From contig NW_008805070.1 of the NCBI RefSeq assembly GCF_000004825.1, positions 62,001 through 126,000 of the forward strand: a stretch of 64,000 nucleotides of DNA, in the 5' to 3' direction. The translations under genes were made by a program, and so were the position numbers. This stretch comes from Heterostelium album PN500 (lineage: Eukaryota; Evosea; Eumycetozoa; Acytosteliales; Acytosteliaceae). Under the pieces are notes generated by a model. It was not told the origin of the DNA and did not search any database. It worked only from the letters and a program-made list of their open reading frames with translations. Shown piece by piece: positions 46,794 to 57,712 of this stretch (position 1 is its first letter; each line of letters starts with the position of its first letter).

Positions 46794-47960
46794 ATGTCAC
46801 CAACAAATAAAATTGAAGAGAATGTTAATAATCAACCACAACCACAATCACAACAACAACAAACCAATGATAATGTAAATAGTCTTGTAAATTCAGTTTC
46901 TAGTGTTGTACAGAATGCTCAAGCAAAAGATATCTATTTGGCACCTGGTACCATTGAGAAACTGGTTGACTATGTAGAGAGAAAAGAGAAGCGTGAAGAG
47001 AAAAAGAGTGCCAAGTTGTTGAAAAAGGAGCAAAAGAAGACGGAAAAGAGTGCCAAGGTAGAGGAAAAGATTCTCAAAAAAGTTGAAAAAGCACTCGACA
47101 GGGCTGAGAAGAAACACGAACGTTCAGAGAAGAAACAAGAACGTACCGAGCGTAAAGCAGAACGAAGAGCAGAGAAAGACGTTCAAAAGGATAATAAGTC
47201 GATTAATGATGCTGAGAAGGTTGCATTGGAGTTGGAAACAGAAAGAAATAATGAAATAGATAACTATCATATTGTTAATAATATTAATAATAGTAATAAT
47301 AGTAAAGATAATTGTCATGAAAAGAAACATCATCATCATCATCATAAACATCATCACCATAATCATAAACACCATCACCATCACCATAAACACGATAAAG
47401 AAGAAACAAATCATGATGATGATGATAATGTAGAGGTGGAAGTTGAAAATGAAGAGAAAGAGAAACATCATCACAAGAAGCATAATAAACATCATCACAA
47501 GAAAGAGAAACACCAATCACAGAATATTAATTATCTTGACTGGCGCAAGGAGATCAATAAAGTATTAGCAGAGTATCCTGCTGGATCGGTTGTGCCATTC
47601 GATGAGGTTCGTGCCAAGGTCATCAAGATTCAACATGATAAATTAGATTTACTTTTAAATAAGAAATTCAACAAAATTGTATGTATCTTCTTATCACTTT
47701 AATTTAAGCAAAGAATCGTATATTAATATTTCAAAATACTAATATTATTAAAAATGGTTTAGGTTAAAAAGAGTAAACACCAATTTATTTTATCTCCTGA
47801 AGGTATTCAACAGCAACCAAGACAACCACGTTCAGAACAAATCCCTCAACAACAACAACAGCAAGTAGCAGTTGTACAACAAGTAGTAGAACAACCAGTT
47901 TTTCAACAATTATCACCAGCATCATTGCCAGTTAACAATACAATTGAAATTGATCAGTAG
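46794..47960 (+). CDS. Charged His-rich protein with LYAR-like C-terminal domain (about 360 aa, two exons)
   Basis: Exon 1 is 46794-47678 and exon 2 is 47763-47960, phase 0. The N-terminus is Gln/Asn-rich. Residues about 60-150 form a long Lys/Glu/Arg helix or coiled coil. Residues about 180-245 are dominated by His (runs of six and more His mixed with Lys). The block LDWRKEINKVLAEYP, then VPFDEVRAKVIK, LLLNKKFNKIVVKKSK and HQFIL resembles the C-terminal winged-helix-like domain of the nucleolar protein LYAR; the LYAR zinc fingers are absent. A Gln-rich tail follows. I infer a nuclear or nucleolar protein; His runs may bind metal or drive condensation. The LYAR likeness is from memory of the family pattern and moderate in strength. 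Confidence 0.75.
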
Positions 47961-48007
47961 ATTCAATAAATTTACCTATATTTTTTAATTTAATAATATC
48001 TTTTATT

Positions 48008-49286
48008 TTATTGAACTTCTGTTCTATTTTCGAGCAACCATTGAATTATCTCTCTATTTTCATTTGCTTTTGCATATACCAATGCCTTAGGTGTACATCC
48101 TTCTGTTCTATTTTCATGAAGCCACTTTACAATGTCGATTTTATTGCATTGCACAGCATAATCCATTGCTTCCTAAGTTTATTTTTAATGATTAGTATGT
48201 ATAACAATAGAATGATAAGTAGATATTAATAAAACATACAGCTGTACATCCTTCTGTACGATTATTATGCAACCATTGGACAATGTGAAATTGGCCGTTT
48301 CTAGCGGCGGTATCCATTGCACTGGGTGAGCACTGGCACGAACTGTTTTGACTGAGCCAACTGAGCATTTCAATATTTGCATTGTCAGCGGCATAATTCA
48401 TATCATACTTATAGAACTCTTTCATTCCGTACTCTTGGTTGAGCATCTTGAGAATTTCAAATTGATTGTATCTAATTGCATAGTGAAGTATTTCAAAATC
48501 ACCTATTATATGTCCATAAGAGTTGTTTGCGAGTAGATGACGAACAAAATCTTGTTGGCCTGCTCTAATTGATTCTCTAAGCATATTGCTTTCCGACAAA
48601 TCTTCCATTCGACACTCAACCAAATATTCAATCATTTTGATATTTCCAACGGATGCAACCTTGTCGAATACGTTGGGACGCTCGTGCATCGTATAGAAAA
48701 ACGGTGCGATCGAATTATTACTTTTCTCTATCATAAACTTTAGTAGCTCGATATCATTGGATTTCGCAGAGTATGATACGGCGCGCTCTAAATCCCAACG
48801 GAATTGCGATCCACCCTCTTTGTACTCTGGAATGACAACTGCTTCCAACAGATACTTGATGATATCCAACCGACCTAGTTTTGAAGCGGTCTCGAGTATC
48901 GAGTTGATTTGTCTAATTTTATTCTCGCCAATTTCGAAATCATCACTGTCCGCTTCGCTTAGGTAGTCAAAACAATGAGTGATTCTCTCTTGTACATCTA
49001 AAAGGCCAAACAGGTATTGAAAGGTTCCAATGTCACAACGACCTTTCAAGGCATTCTTAAGAACTCTGGCAACTCCTTCGATATCAAACAAACGTTTGGT
49101 GCTTAAATAATCTATCAATTGAGAAATATAACCATTACCTGCCAAGTAGTAAGGTGATGATTTGACTTCGCTCCATCCTAATAGAGGTCTTTTTCCTATT
49201 TGTTTTGAAATCTCTGATACTTTTTTAAATATTAAACTATTCAAAACAAAATTATTAAAAACTAATCTAAATTTATTTAATTCCAT
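48008..49286 (-). CDS. Ankyrin-repeat protein (about 403 aa, two exons)
   Basis: Start chosen at the ATG at 49286 (MELNKFRLVFNNFVLNSL), because the longer frame begins with GTG. Exon 1 is 49286-48240 and exon 2 is 48172-48008, phase 0. The shared family start (VFNNFVLNSLIFKKV, LGWSEVKSSPYYLAGNGY) precedes ankyrin units such as ASKLGRLDIIKYLLE, SAKSNDIELLKFMIE, ADNANIEMLSWLSQNS, AARNGQFHIVQWLHNNRTEG, and in exon 2 KIDIVKWLHENRTEGCT and ENREIIQWLLENRTEV. Exon 2 repeats the end of exon 1 almost word for word, so the last repeats arose by internal duplication. A protein-binding scaffold; partner unknown. Confidence 0.88.
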
Positions 49287-50331
49287 TCTGGTTATCTGCA
49301 CATCAGAAAAAAAAAATTTTATTTTTTAAATAATCTGTTTTTGTTTTTAAGTATAAAAACTAGGATATTAATCAGAAAATCAATGTATTCCGATTCCAAT
49401 CAAAACAAACAAAAATTAGTTAATTTAGATATGAAATTAATATCTATTTCAAGAATTAATAATCTCTTAAAAAAAAAAAAAAAAATGTGCATCAATTTAT
49501 AACAAAGTATTTTGATATATCATCTTTTATTAATTTTGTGATAGATTTGGTTCAAAACAAATTAATCAAAGTTCATGAAATTAGATAAAAAGTAATTAAA
49601 TCATGAAACTAAAAATAATCAAAGAAACTTGGAAAACCAAATCGAAACCCATTTATCCCTTCAGGATTGAAAACATCATCATTTTATTACTTAATTTTAT
49701 TAATAAAATAAAATTTATAAAAATCTGTTTTAAAAACAAAAAAGATCTTGCAAGTATCGGAGTTTGCACACTTACAACAATGATGATATACAAATTTGAA
49801 TAAAATTAATTTTTTGCAGTTTTTGTTTTTTTTGAAAGGGTTTTGATTTTTGCACAATTTTTTCGATTTTCATACCCCACAGAAATCAATCTCGTAATCG
49901 TTTAAAAGAAATTTGTAGGCGCCCTTGGATGAGTTGTAATCAACAGAATTATGCCCATTCAAGATGATGAGATGAAAATTGGGTTTTTTTTCAATTTTTT
50001 TTATTTTTTTTTATTTTTTTTTTTGATTCAATTTTTTTTCATAAAGGTGTGTTAAATGCAATCATAATAAACATTTCCCACTTTTGCAAAACACAACACA
50101 CACCACAAAAATCAATATTCAGATTCTATTTGTAGTTATTTATAATAGTTTATCTGTCTATCTGTTTATTTATTCCATATTTTTTTATTCTTTCACTCAA
50201 TTTTGTATAATAATCAAATTAAATTTGGAAAATCAAATCAAATCAAAATTCAGATTTATATAATTCGAAAAAAAAAAACAATCAGATATTTAGATTTTTA
50301 GATTTACAATAATAACAATAACAATATAGAA
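49287..50331. other. Divergent promoter region
   Basis: About 1 kb between two divergent genes. The open frame at 49603-49803 has a real ATG but low-complexity content and no support. Poly-T runs occur near 49990-50040, and a CA-rich element lies at 50088-50105. Confidence 0.45.
50088..50105 (+). promoter_or_regulatory. CA-rich element, possible GBF-type site
   Basis: AAAACACAACACACACCAC lies about 230 bases upstream of the GPI-anchored LPMO-like gene. It resembles the CA-rich elements that respond to GBF in Dictyostelium development. By resemblance only. Confidence 0.35.
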
Positions 50332-51189
50332 ATGAGAATTGTAGCATTAGCATTAGTTTGTCTCATGACAATTTCATTGGTATCTTCACATGCAGTGTTG
50401 ACCAATCCAGTCTCATGGAATACCAATCCATCAAAGACATCACCATGCGGTGGTGGAACTCCAGCCACTGCACCAGTTGCCACCTACTGTAAGGGTCAGC
50501 CAGCAACTTTGACCTGGAAGGTCGTTGCCGGTGACGGTACCGGTCCATTGACCATCAGTATCGATCCAGCCGGAGGAACCTCCTTCACCACCGTCGTCAA
50601 CCAAGTCGCACCAGCCGTCAATCCAAATGCCGTCAGCACTTTCAAGGCTGTCGTCACAATGCCAGATATCACCTGTGACAAATGTACACTCCAAGTGTTC
50701 TCATCGTCCAACTGGTTCTCATGCTCCACCATTAAGATCGCCGAGAAATGCGACACTCCAGTCGAGGACCGTCAAGCCGTTCTCGCTGACGATCTCACTT
50801 TCTGTGGTAAGTGGGTCAACGAGCACGTCGTTTCGATTCCAGTCGGTCAAACCGCTGAGACTATCGATGATTCCGTCGCCGCCACCTTTGCTGCCAACCT
50901 CAAGAACCCATTGGTTTTCCAGAACAACGACACCAACTGTGCCAACAAATACGCTGCTTTCCTCTGTGCTTACAACTTCCCATTGGATGACCCATCCGGT
51001 AACGTCAGTCAACCAATCTATAAGATCTCTGAAGGTCAATGTGCAGGTATGAACGATGCCTGTGCTACCACCGATCTCCATCGTACTCTTTACCCATGTG
51101 ATAGTTATCCAACCTCTAACAACGCATTCAACATTGTTCCATCAATGATTGCATTTGTTGCTGTTGTTGTTTTGGCATTACTTTTCTAA
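50332..51189 (+). CDS. GPI-anchored protein: LPMO-like module plus Frizzled-like cysteine domain (285 aa)
   Basis: Single exon, G+C-richer than its surroundings. A signal peptide ends at Ser19, so the mature protein would start with His20 (HAVLTNPVSW..PCGG), the hallmark of copper histidine-brace proteins such as lytic polysaccharide monooxygenases. A beta-rich module follows to about residue 145 (ATLTWKVVAGDGTGPLTIS). I see no second His in this module, which such an enzyme would need. From about 150 to 265 the Cys spacing and the words KYAAFLCAYNFP, QCAGMNDAC and TLYPCDSYP fit a Frizzled-type cysteine-rich domain. A hydrophobic C-terminus after SNNAFN fits a GPI anchor. It is likely on the cell surface; substrate or ligand unknown. 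Confidence 0.75.
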   Translation: MRIVALALVCLMTISLVSSHAVLTNPVSWNTNPSKTSPCGGGTPATAPVATYCKGQPATLTWKVVAGDGTGPLTISIDPAGGTSFTTVVNQVAPAVNPNAVSTFKAVVTMPDITCDKCTLQVFSSSNWFSCSTIKIAEKCDTPVEDRQAVLADDLTFCGKWVNEHVVSIPVGQTAETIDDSVAATFAANLKNPLVFQNNDTNCANKYAAFLCAYNFPLDDPSGNVSQPIYKISEGQCAGMNDACATTDLHRTLYPCDSYPTSNNAFNIVPSMIAFVAVVVLALLF

Positions 51190-51389
51190 ACAAAAAACCG
51201 ATCGACAATAATAATAATAAATAAATAAATAATAATATATTCTATTTTAATTGTACCATATTAAAAAAAAATCTATAATAGAATACTCTTATCAATAGAA
51301 TATTATCATTTATTCATTCACTTTTACACTTAAACACCTGTCATATGATTATATTTACAATTTAAATTAATATTTATTGTTATTTCAAA

Positions 51390-54300
51390 TTACTGCGTCG
51401 ATTTCTTTGGATTTCTAATTTCTAACAGTCTTTGAGCAAAGTCTTTAGCATCTGGTGATTTGGTTGATGTAGGTGTTGTATATGATGTTGTTGTAGTTGT
51501 TGAAGTCATTACTGGTTGTGGTCTTTGTTGTTGTTGTTGAGTAGTTGATGGTCTAATTAACAATTCTTCTAAATTCTTTGGTATAAACTTTGTTGTTGTA
51601 GTTGTTGTTGGTGCTGGTGCTGTATTATTGTTTGAATTTGGAAAGTTGGGAATCGGTTTGGATATCATAGAAATATTATTATTGGTTTGTGATATATTAT
51701 TAAGATTGGATGTATTTAAATATGAAGTATTAGATAAATTTGATATATTATTTGGGTTTACTACTTGTTGTTGTGGTTGTGGTTGTGTTTGTTGAGTTTG
51801 TTGTTGTCTTTTTATTGTAGATGAAGGTGATGATTGTTGTTGTTGTTGTTGTTGCTGTGGTTGTCTTTTTATAGAACTATTGTTATTACTATTTAAACTA
51901 GTTGTAGCGCTAGATCTTGTACTATTCATTGAGTGTAGCTGTTGTTGTAATTGTATTTGATGTTGTAGTTGTTGTTGATGTTGCTGATCGAAATAAGATG
52001 AATAGTAGCCGTTGTAATCTAATCGTCTAATTAAATGTATCATATGTCTATTTGATTCGGTGGTAGAGAATGTCTTTAATGTATCAATCAATAGCTTTAG
52101 AATCTTGTGGAATTTAGTCTCGAAACTCTGTATCGTTTTCTTTACTGCATTGATATCGAATTGATTCTCTTCCAACACCATCTTTGTATTGAAATCACAG
52201 AAAATAATACATAAAGTCATGAATTTCATTAACAACTATAATTTTGATATTAAATACTGAATATTAGTATACAATGTGTTTAAACTCTACTAACCTATCT
52301 ATCTACATCTTTTAATTTTCAAATTATATATACATACAGTAACTAATCTAGTATCGGTTAACATACACTCCGCCAGACATGTCTCTAAAAAGTCATCATG
52401 TACTTTAATAACTTCATCTACTGTTTTAGACTATAGTATATTTAAGTAAAAAAAGTAATTAGTTTGTTTGTTTGTTTAATTTTATAATTAAAAGTATATA
52501 TAGTTACATTTTTAATAGATTGTCTCATCTTTATCCAATTTGGTTCAATAACTTCTAACATCATGTAGTACTCTAGATTCTGAAGGAAATGAATCATTCT
52601 GTGGCGTGGGAAGTGAGAGAATGACATGAGAGCTGCGAGTGCAGGTTTGTTGTTGAATGCTCTTCTCGATTCTTGATGCTGATTCCAAGTGTTACACAGC
52701 AGCTTCTCTACATGCTTACAGAGGAAGAGATGTCTGAATATAATTTGATATTTCACCAGCGACTTTCTATTGATAACCAAAGACAATGGCCAAATAACCT
52801 TATAGTTAAAAGCCAATGAATCTCTTCCCAACAGTTCCTTTTGAATTCTCTGTTGTTGTTGAATTTGTTTTGCTATTGACGACGATGATGTTGATGTTGA
52901 GTTTGCGTTTTGTCTTTGATTCATTAGTTGTTCTTGATTCTTCTGATCAATTATATTCCTATCGTCGATATGTATGATCTTTAGGAGTTGTTCGTGTAGT
53001 GTAATAGATTGGAATTCGCACTCTAGGTCGTCTTTGAATGAATCCTTCTCGATGGACGATGTTCTTAGTGACAGCTGTAGCAGTGAATTCATCTTGATAA
53101 TCGAAATCTCGGACAGTGGTTTGCTCAACTCCTCTGCTGTTATCTCCATGAAATGCGAGAAAAAGTCACCTTTACTAAGCAGGAAGTAGTATTTCAACGA
53201 TTTCAAACGGTCCATCAATTGTCGCTCGTTCATCAGTGTCAGCAGCTTTGACGATGCAAAGTCATAGGCACGTTCTATTCTCTCTAGATAGTGTTTCTCA
53301 TTGGCAGAGTATTGAAGTGTGGTTGAAGTTGATGATGATGAAGTTTGTTGATTATCATCATCATCATCATCAACAAAGAATGGTTTACCCTCATCTACAA
53401 ACTCTATGGAATGACCACACTCTCTAATGACATTTAAATACTTTCCGGTCAGTAGAATCTTTGTTTTTTCACGCTCTAGGAACTTGGGAATCTGTTTCTC
53501 TTGGAGAGTGTACCGCAGGTCCCAATACGCATCGTTATAGTCTCTATTGATATTCTCCTTCACCAAATCGATATTCTCCTCGATCATGAATTCACAATGT
53601 GGATCATTAACAACACCTCTATAGATCCATGATTCCAACATCACCAAGAATGGTTTACTTGTCTTTTGTATTAAAAACTTATAAAAATCATTGGTTTTTG
53701 GATCACTAATCGTTATAAAAACAACAAAAAAAACAACAGTTAGTTAGTTAACATGTATGTATCATGTTTAAATTTGAGATTTGAATGTTATATAATAACA
53801 TATATTTACCTTCCATAACTAGCCATACTATTCAATAAAAGATTTAGAATTTGAGCACCATGTAAATTCAACTTTGTACACTCTTCACATATAATATAAA
53901 GTCTTTCAAATATTTTCATTGTTGGTTGAATATAGAACCATAGTCTCTGGAAAAAATAAGATAGTTGATTAATTATAAATTCAATAGTTAATAGGTAAGT
54001 AACTTACTTGTAATGAAAGTTGTCTTGATCTTAATTGTGATTCCATTTGTGCGATTAAGAGATGGTAGTCTTTAATGAGTTCAGAGATGGATTCGCAGAG
54101 TGAGTGATTGACTATACCCCATTCAAAGTGTTGACGACTATCGATAAAGTCAGCGATATAGGTGTAGTAGCTGGCAAGCGGGAGTATTCTGTTGATGAGA
54201 TGTGACATCGATGAATCGACCGCTGGATTGCTTACTTCGAATCGAACGAGTGGACGAAGTTCAAACGCTACCAAACCGGTATCTCTATCGGGTTTGCGCT

Positions 54301-55075
54301 GTCCCACATGAATATACTTTCCCTCCAAGCCGATCATAACATACAGCAGATCCTCCAATAGATAGTACTCTTGATCCAACGTAGTCAATCCATCCAGACC
54401 ACCGGCATTCGATTGTTGTTGTTGTTGAGTACTAATATTAGTACTACTATTTGACTGTTGAATAAGTTATAAGTGTTAGTAAATATGATATATATATCTT
54501 ACTACTACAACTATTATTATGTTTGTTATATTTACAGGTTTAGCTGTTTTAGAATCGAATAATAAACCATTGTTTGAAAGATATCCATTGTTTAGGAATG
54601 GTCTTGAGTTACACCAAACAGGTAGCTTTGCGATTGGAACTGCACGTTTCTTTGCATTGTGTTGTAGTCGTGATAACCATGGTAGTTGTGTAGATGTCAT
54701 ATTGGTTTGCAATGACAGTTCACCAAGTTTCTTTAAAGTTCTAGGTGATAGGTTGAATACATTCTTATTTTGTTCACCACTGTTATCGTCATCGTCATTG
54801 TCATCATCACTATCATCACTAAAATTATCATTCACAGTTTGTTTATTATTTTTATTCTGTTGTTGTTGCTGTTTTTGAAAGCTACTTTGTTGATTGTTTT
54901 GATTATATTGTTGTTGTTGTTGTTGCTGTTGTTGTTGTTTACTACTATAGATTACAGTTATATTATTACTACTATTATTGGTTGTATTATTTGATGATGA
55001 AGTAACTGTTGTATTATTGTTACTATCTAAAGTTGTATTATTCAACATTGTAATATTATTTAGATTATTGATCAT
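51390..55075 (-). CDS. spc97: Gamma-tubulin complex component 2 (GCP2/Spc97), about 1086 aa, six exons
   Basis: Exons are 55075-54536, 54454-54008, 53946-53810, 53705-52508, 52430-52338 and 52235-51390. All joins are frame-consistent. GCP2 signatures follow in order: [155 protein letters not shown] and [13 protein letters not shown]. With GCP3 and gamma-tubulin it forms the complex that nucleates microtubules at the centrosome. The first about 110 residues and the last about 190 are Asn-, Gln- and Ser-rich additions typical of dictyostelids, which explains the length beyond the human protein (about 900). Confidence 0.96.
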
Positions 55076-55294
55076 ATTTGAACGATCATAATATACAGTT
55101 ATTTTAAAAAAAGATATTTGAATGACTGTTAATTATTTAAAATTAACTTTTTTGTTTTAACAAACTTTTCATTGATTTTTGGCGCGAATGAATTTTACCC
55201 CACCAATGATCATCCAACCAAAAAAAATTTTGTCTTTTTTTTTTATTTTTTTTATTTTTTTATTTTATTTTTTTTGGATAAATTTAATTTCAAG

Positions 55295-55689
55295 ACCTGG
55301 ATCACCAAAACAAAAAAAAGTGTTCATTAAAAAGTAGAAAAGAATAATATTAGTAGTAATAGTAATAGTTAAACTTACAATTAATTTATTTAATTTTAAT
55401 AGTATCTGATGGTTGAGCTTGATAAAGTAACGAGTAATTGATTTCGATGTATTCAGGAATCCGAAAGAGTAGCTACCGCCAATCAGAAAAAGAAGCAAAA
55501 TCAAGTTATCGATACTGCTTGGCTGGATTGGTAGAATTCCCATTGGAATGTTTGGAACGTACATCAATATCACTCAGTAAACTTCACATAGAAGACAGAT
55601 TGGTAGACCTGAAAGCCATACACACAAGAGCCTTTCAATCTTACCAACAACCAACACCGGTTCAATTCCAAGAGTTTTCATTTTATTAA
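55295..55689. other. Unresolved small locus with opposed reading frames
   Basis: The stretch 55400-55689 has coding-like base composition. On the plus strand a frame from ATG 55447 runs 80 codons to TAA at 55689. On the minus strand ATG at about 55680 opens MKTLGIEPVLVVGK, is cut by a TGA about 36 codons on, and continues in the same frame through a hydrophobic stretch (IDNLILLLFLIGGSYSFGFL) to a good GTAAGT donor near 55377. A last minus exon after CCAG near 55298 would end it. A 72-base intron on the minus strand (GTAAGA to TTACTGAG) would remove the TGA. I favour a small minus-strand membrane protein, without certainty. Confidence 0.35.
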
Positions 55690-55834
55690 ATGCAATAATC
55701 AGATCAAGCTCAATCATCAGATATTATATATTATAACAAAAGATATTTAAATAAATAAATTAATAAGTTTAACAAACCACATTATTATTTAGTTGTTTAT
55801 TTTATTTTGTTTTGTTTATGTTTTTTTTAACTTT

Positions 55835-56633
55835 TTACTTTGCAGATTTCTTTGGACGACCTCTACCTTTCTTCTTACCGTTGGAAGCATCTTTTAGTTC
55901 CTCTGTTTTCTCTTCGATTACTTCTGCGGCGTCATTCTTGGCTTCCTCTAACTTCTTGCCGACTTCTTCCGCTTTCTCTTCAGCTTTGTTCTTGAGATCT
56001 TGTGCACCCTCCTTTAGCTCCTCTGACTTCTTGGATGCATCGTCCTTGAGTTCCTCGGCCTTGTTCTCGAGAGTCTTCTCAGTGGTCTTGGCCGATTCCT
56101 TGGCGTCACCCATTGCACCTTCGAGAGTGTGCTTCAACGACTCACCCATCTCCGATGCTTTGTGCTCAGCGGTTGCAATCATTGTGGCAGCCTTCTCTGC
56201 AATCTCCTTTCTGAATTCCTCTGTCTTGCGAACGGTGGCGTTGTAGCTGTCGACAACACTCTTCTGGAGATTCTCGCTAAACTCTTTGCTCTTATCGATG
56301 ACCGGTTGCAAACTATTGTGAACATATTCGACACCAGACTGGATAGCTTCTTTGGTTGACTCTAAAGCTTCCTTTGTCGATTCCAACGCTTGATCATGTG
56401 CCTCTGAGATTTGTTTACCAACTTCATTGATGAAACTTTCTCCTTCAGTTCTTACTTTTTTTGTATCTTTTTCAAGTTCTTCTCCAGTTCTCTTTAAACC
56501 TATAGATAATAATGATTAGTTTTTTTTGTTTTTAGGCCAAACAAATTTTATTTTTTTAATATTTACTTTGTTCAATATTTGAAGAAACTGTTGATGCAGT
56601 TGCTGGTTTATCTCCTGGATGTACAGATGACAT
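55835..56633 (-). CDS. LEA-like helical protein with C-terminal AT-hook (about 243 aa, two exons)
   Basis: Exon 1 is 56633-56567 (MSSVHPGDKP) and exon 2 is 56499-55835, phase 1. Nearly the whole protein is charged amphipathic helix rich in Ala, Glu and Lys, with 11-residue-type repeats (ESTKEALESTKEAIQSG, NKAEELKDDASKKSEELKE, NKAEEKAEEVGKKLEEAK) as in group 3 LEA or lipid-droplet-coat-like helices. The last residues, NGKKKGRGRPKKSAK, contain a textbook AT-hook core (GRGRPKK), which binds the minor groove of A/T-rich DNA. That suggests a nuclear, perhaps chromatin-protecting role in dormant spores, though the basic tail might simply be a nuclear signal. No catalytic domain. Confidence 0.8.
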
Positions 56634-57712
56634 GATTTTTTAGTTTTAATTTCAAAAATAAATTTAGATATCTAGATATATTCATTTTTTAAAATACAAA
56701 GAGATAAGTAAAGTTTTAATTAGTATTTATATTTATATTAAAGAAAATAGGTTCAAAATAATTATCTAATATTTACATTTTTGTTTTTCAATATTTATTT
56801 TATTACAATATTTTGGAATGATATAGATAATTATAGAAATTAAATAATTTGGAGTTATTAAAACTAAATGATTTTATTAATTTTAAATGACAGTAATAAT
56901 AATAATGGAAATTATCTTTTAATTTTAGGATACAGTTTTAAATGACAAGTCAGACAGTGAACTATGAGTTTGACTGTTGGAAAAGTAACACAAGGAAATT
57001 AAATTTAAAAAAATAAAAAAACTTTGGAGTATAAACAATAAATAAGTACTAGTAGGTAATTTTTTAAAAAAAAAAAAATTAATAAAACAACATATTGTTG
57101 AACTTGTGTATACAATACATAATAGACACCTACACTCCTCCTATTCTATTGAATATCCACCTACTAATTTGAAAATTTTGTTTTTTTAATATACAATGCT
57201 TTTTAATAGTTATCAACATATGAGTAACACCATTAAAATTGTTTTAATATGATTTTAAAAAAAAATAATTAATAATGTGTAAAAATAATATAATAAATGA
57301 AAAACAACATTCGGATTAAGTTGTAAAAAATGTAATACCCCCACCTTTAGTGGTAAGTACACAATAGAACAAACTCACACCACTATTAAAAATCTATACC
57401 ATCCTTTTTAAATGAAGTTGACAAGATTCGAATCGATTTCATTTTAATTAGAAAAAAAATGTTTTACACCACACTTATTGTAACTTTGTTACTTTCATTA
57501 TTTTATTTTTTATTTTTAATTAATTGTTTTTATTTTATTTTTAATAACAAGTTGTTGTTTTCAAAGAACTGTTAAGATCTTTAACTTTCTAAATTCAACC
57601 ATTTATTTTAAAATTAATTTTTCTATAAAAGTAAATTTATTTATTATTAAAAAAACTAAAAAGATAATCTAAAAAAAAGATTCTTATTTTTAATGTTGAT
57701 ACTTTGATTTAT
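56634..57712. other. Long gene-free stretch
   Basis: About 1.1 kb of A+T-rich DNA between the AT-hook gene (5' end) and the B-box gene (3' end). No coding frame or RNA signature was seen; a tRNA-B-box-like GATTCGAATC at about 57426 lacks any cloverleaf around it. Confidence 0.45.

Noticed and set aside
49603-49803. Plus-strand 66-codon frame with a real ATG
   Set aside because: Lys/Ile-rich content of spacer type; no support from splice sites or similarity.
57424-57438. tRNA B-box-like GATTCGAATC
   Set aside because: No A-box at the right distance and no acceptor stem around it.
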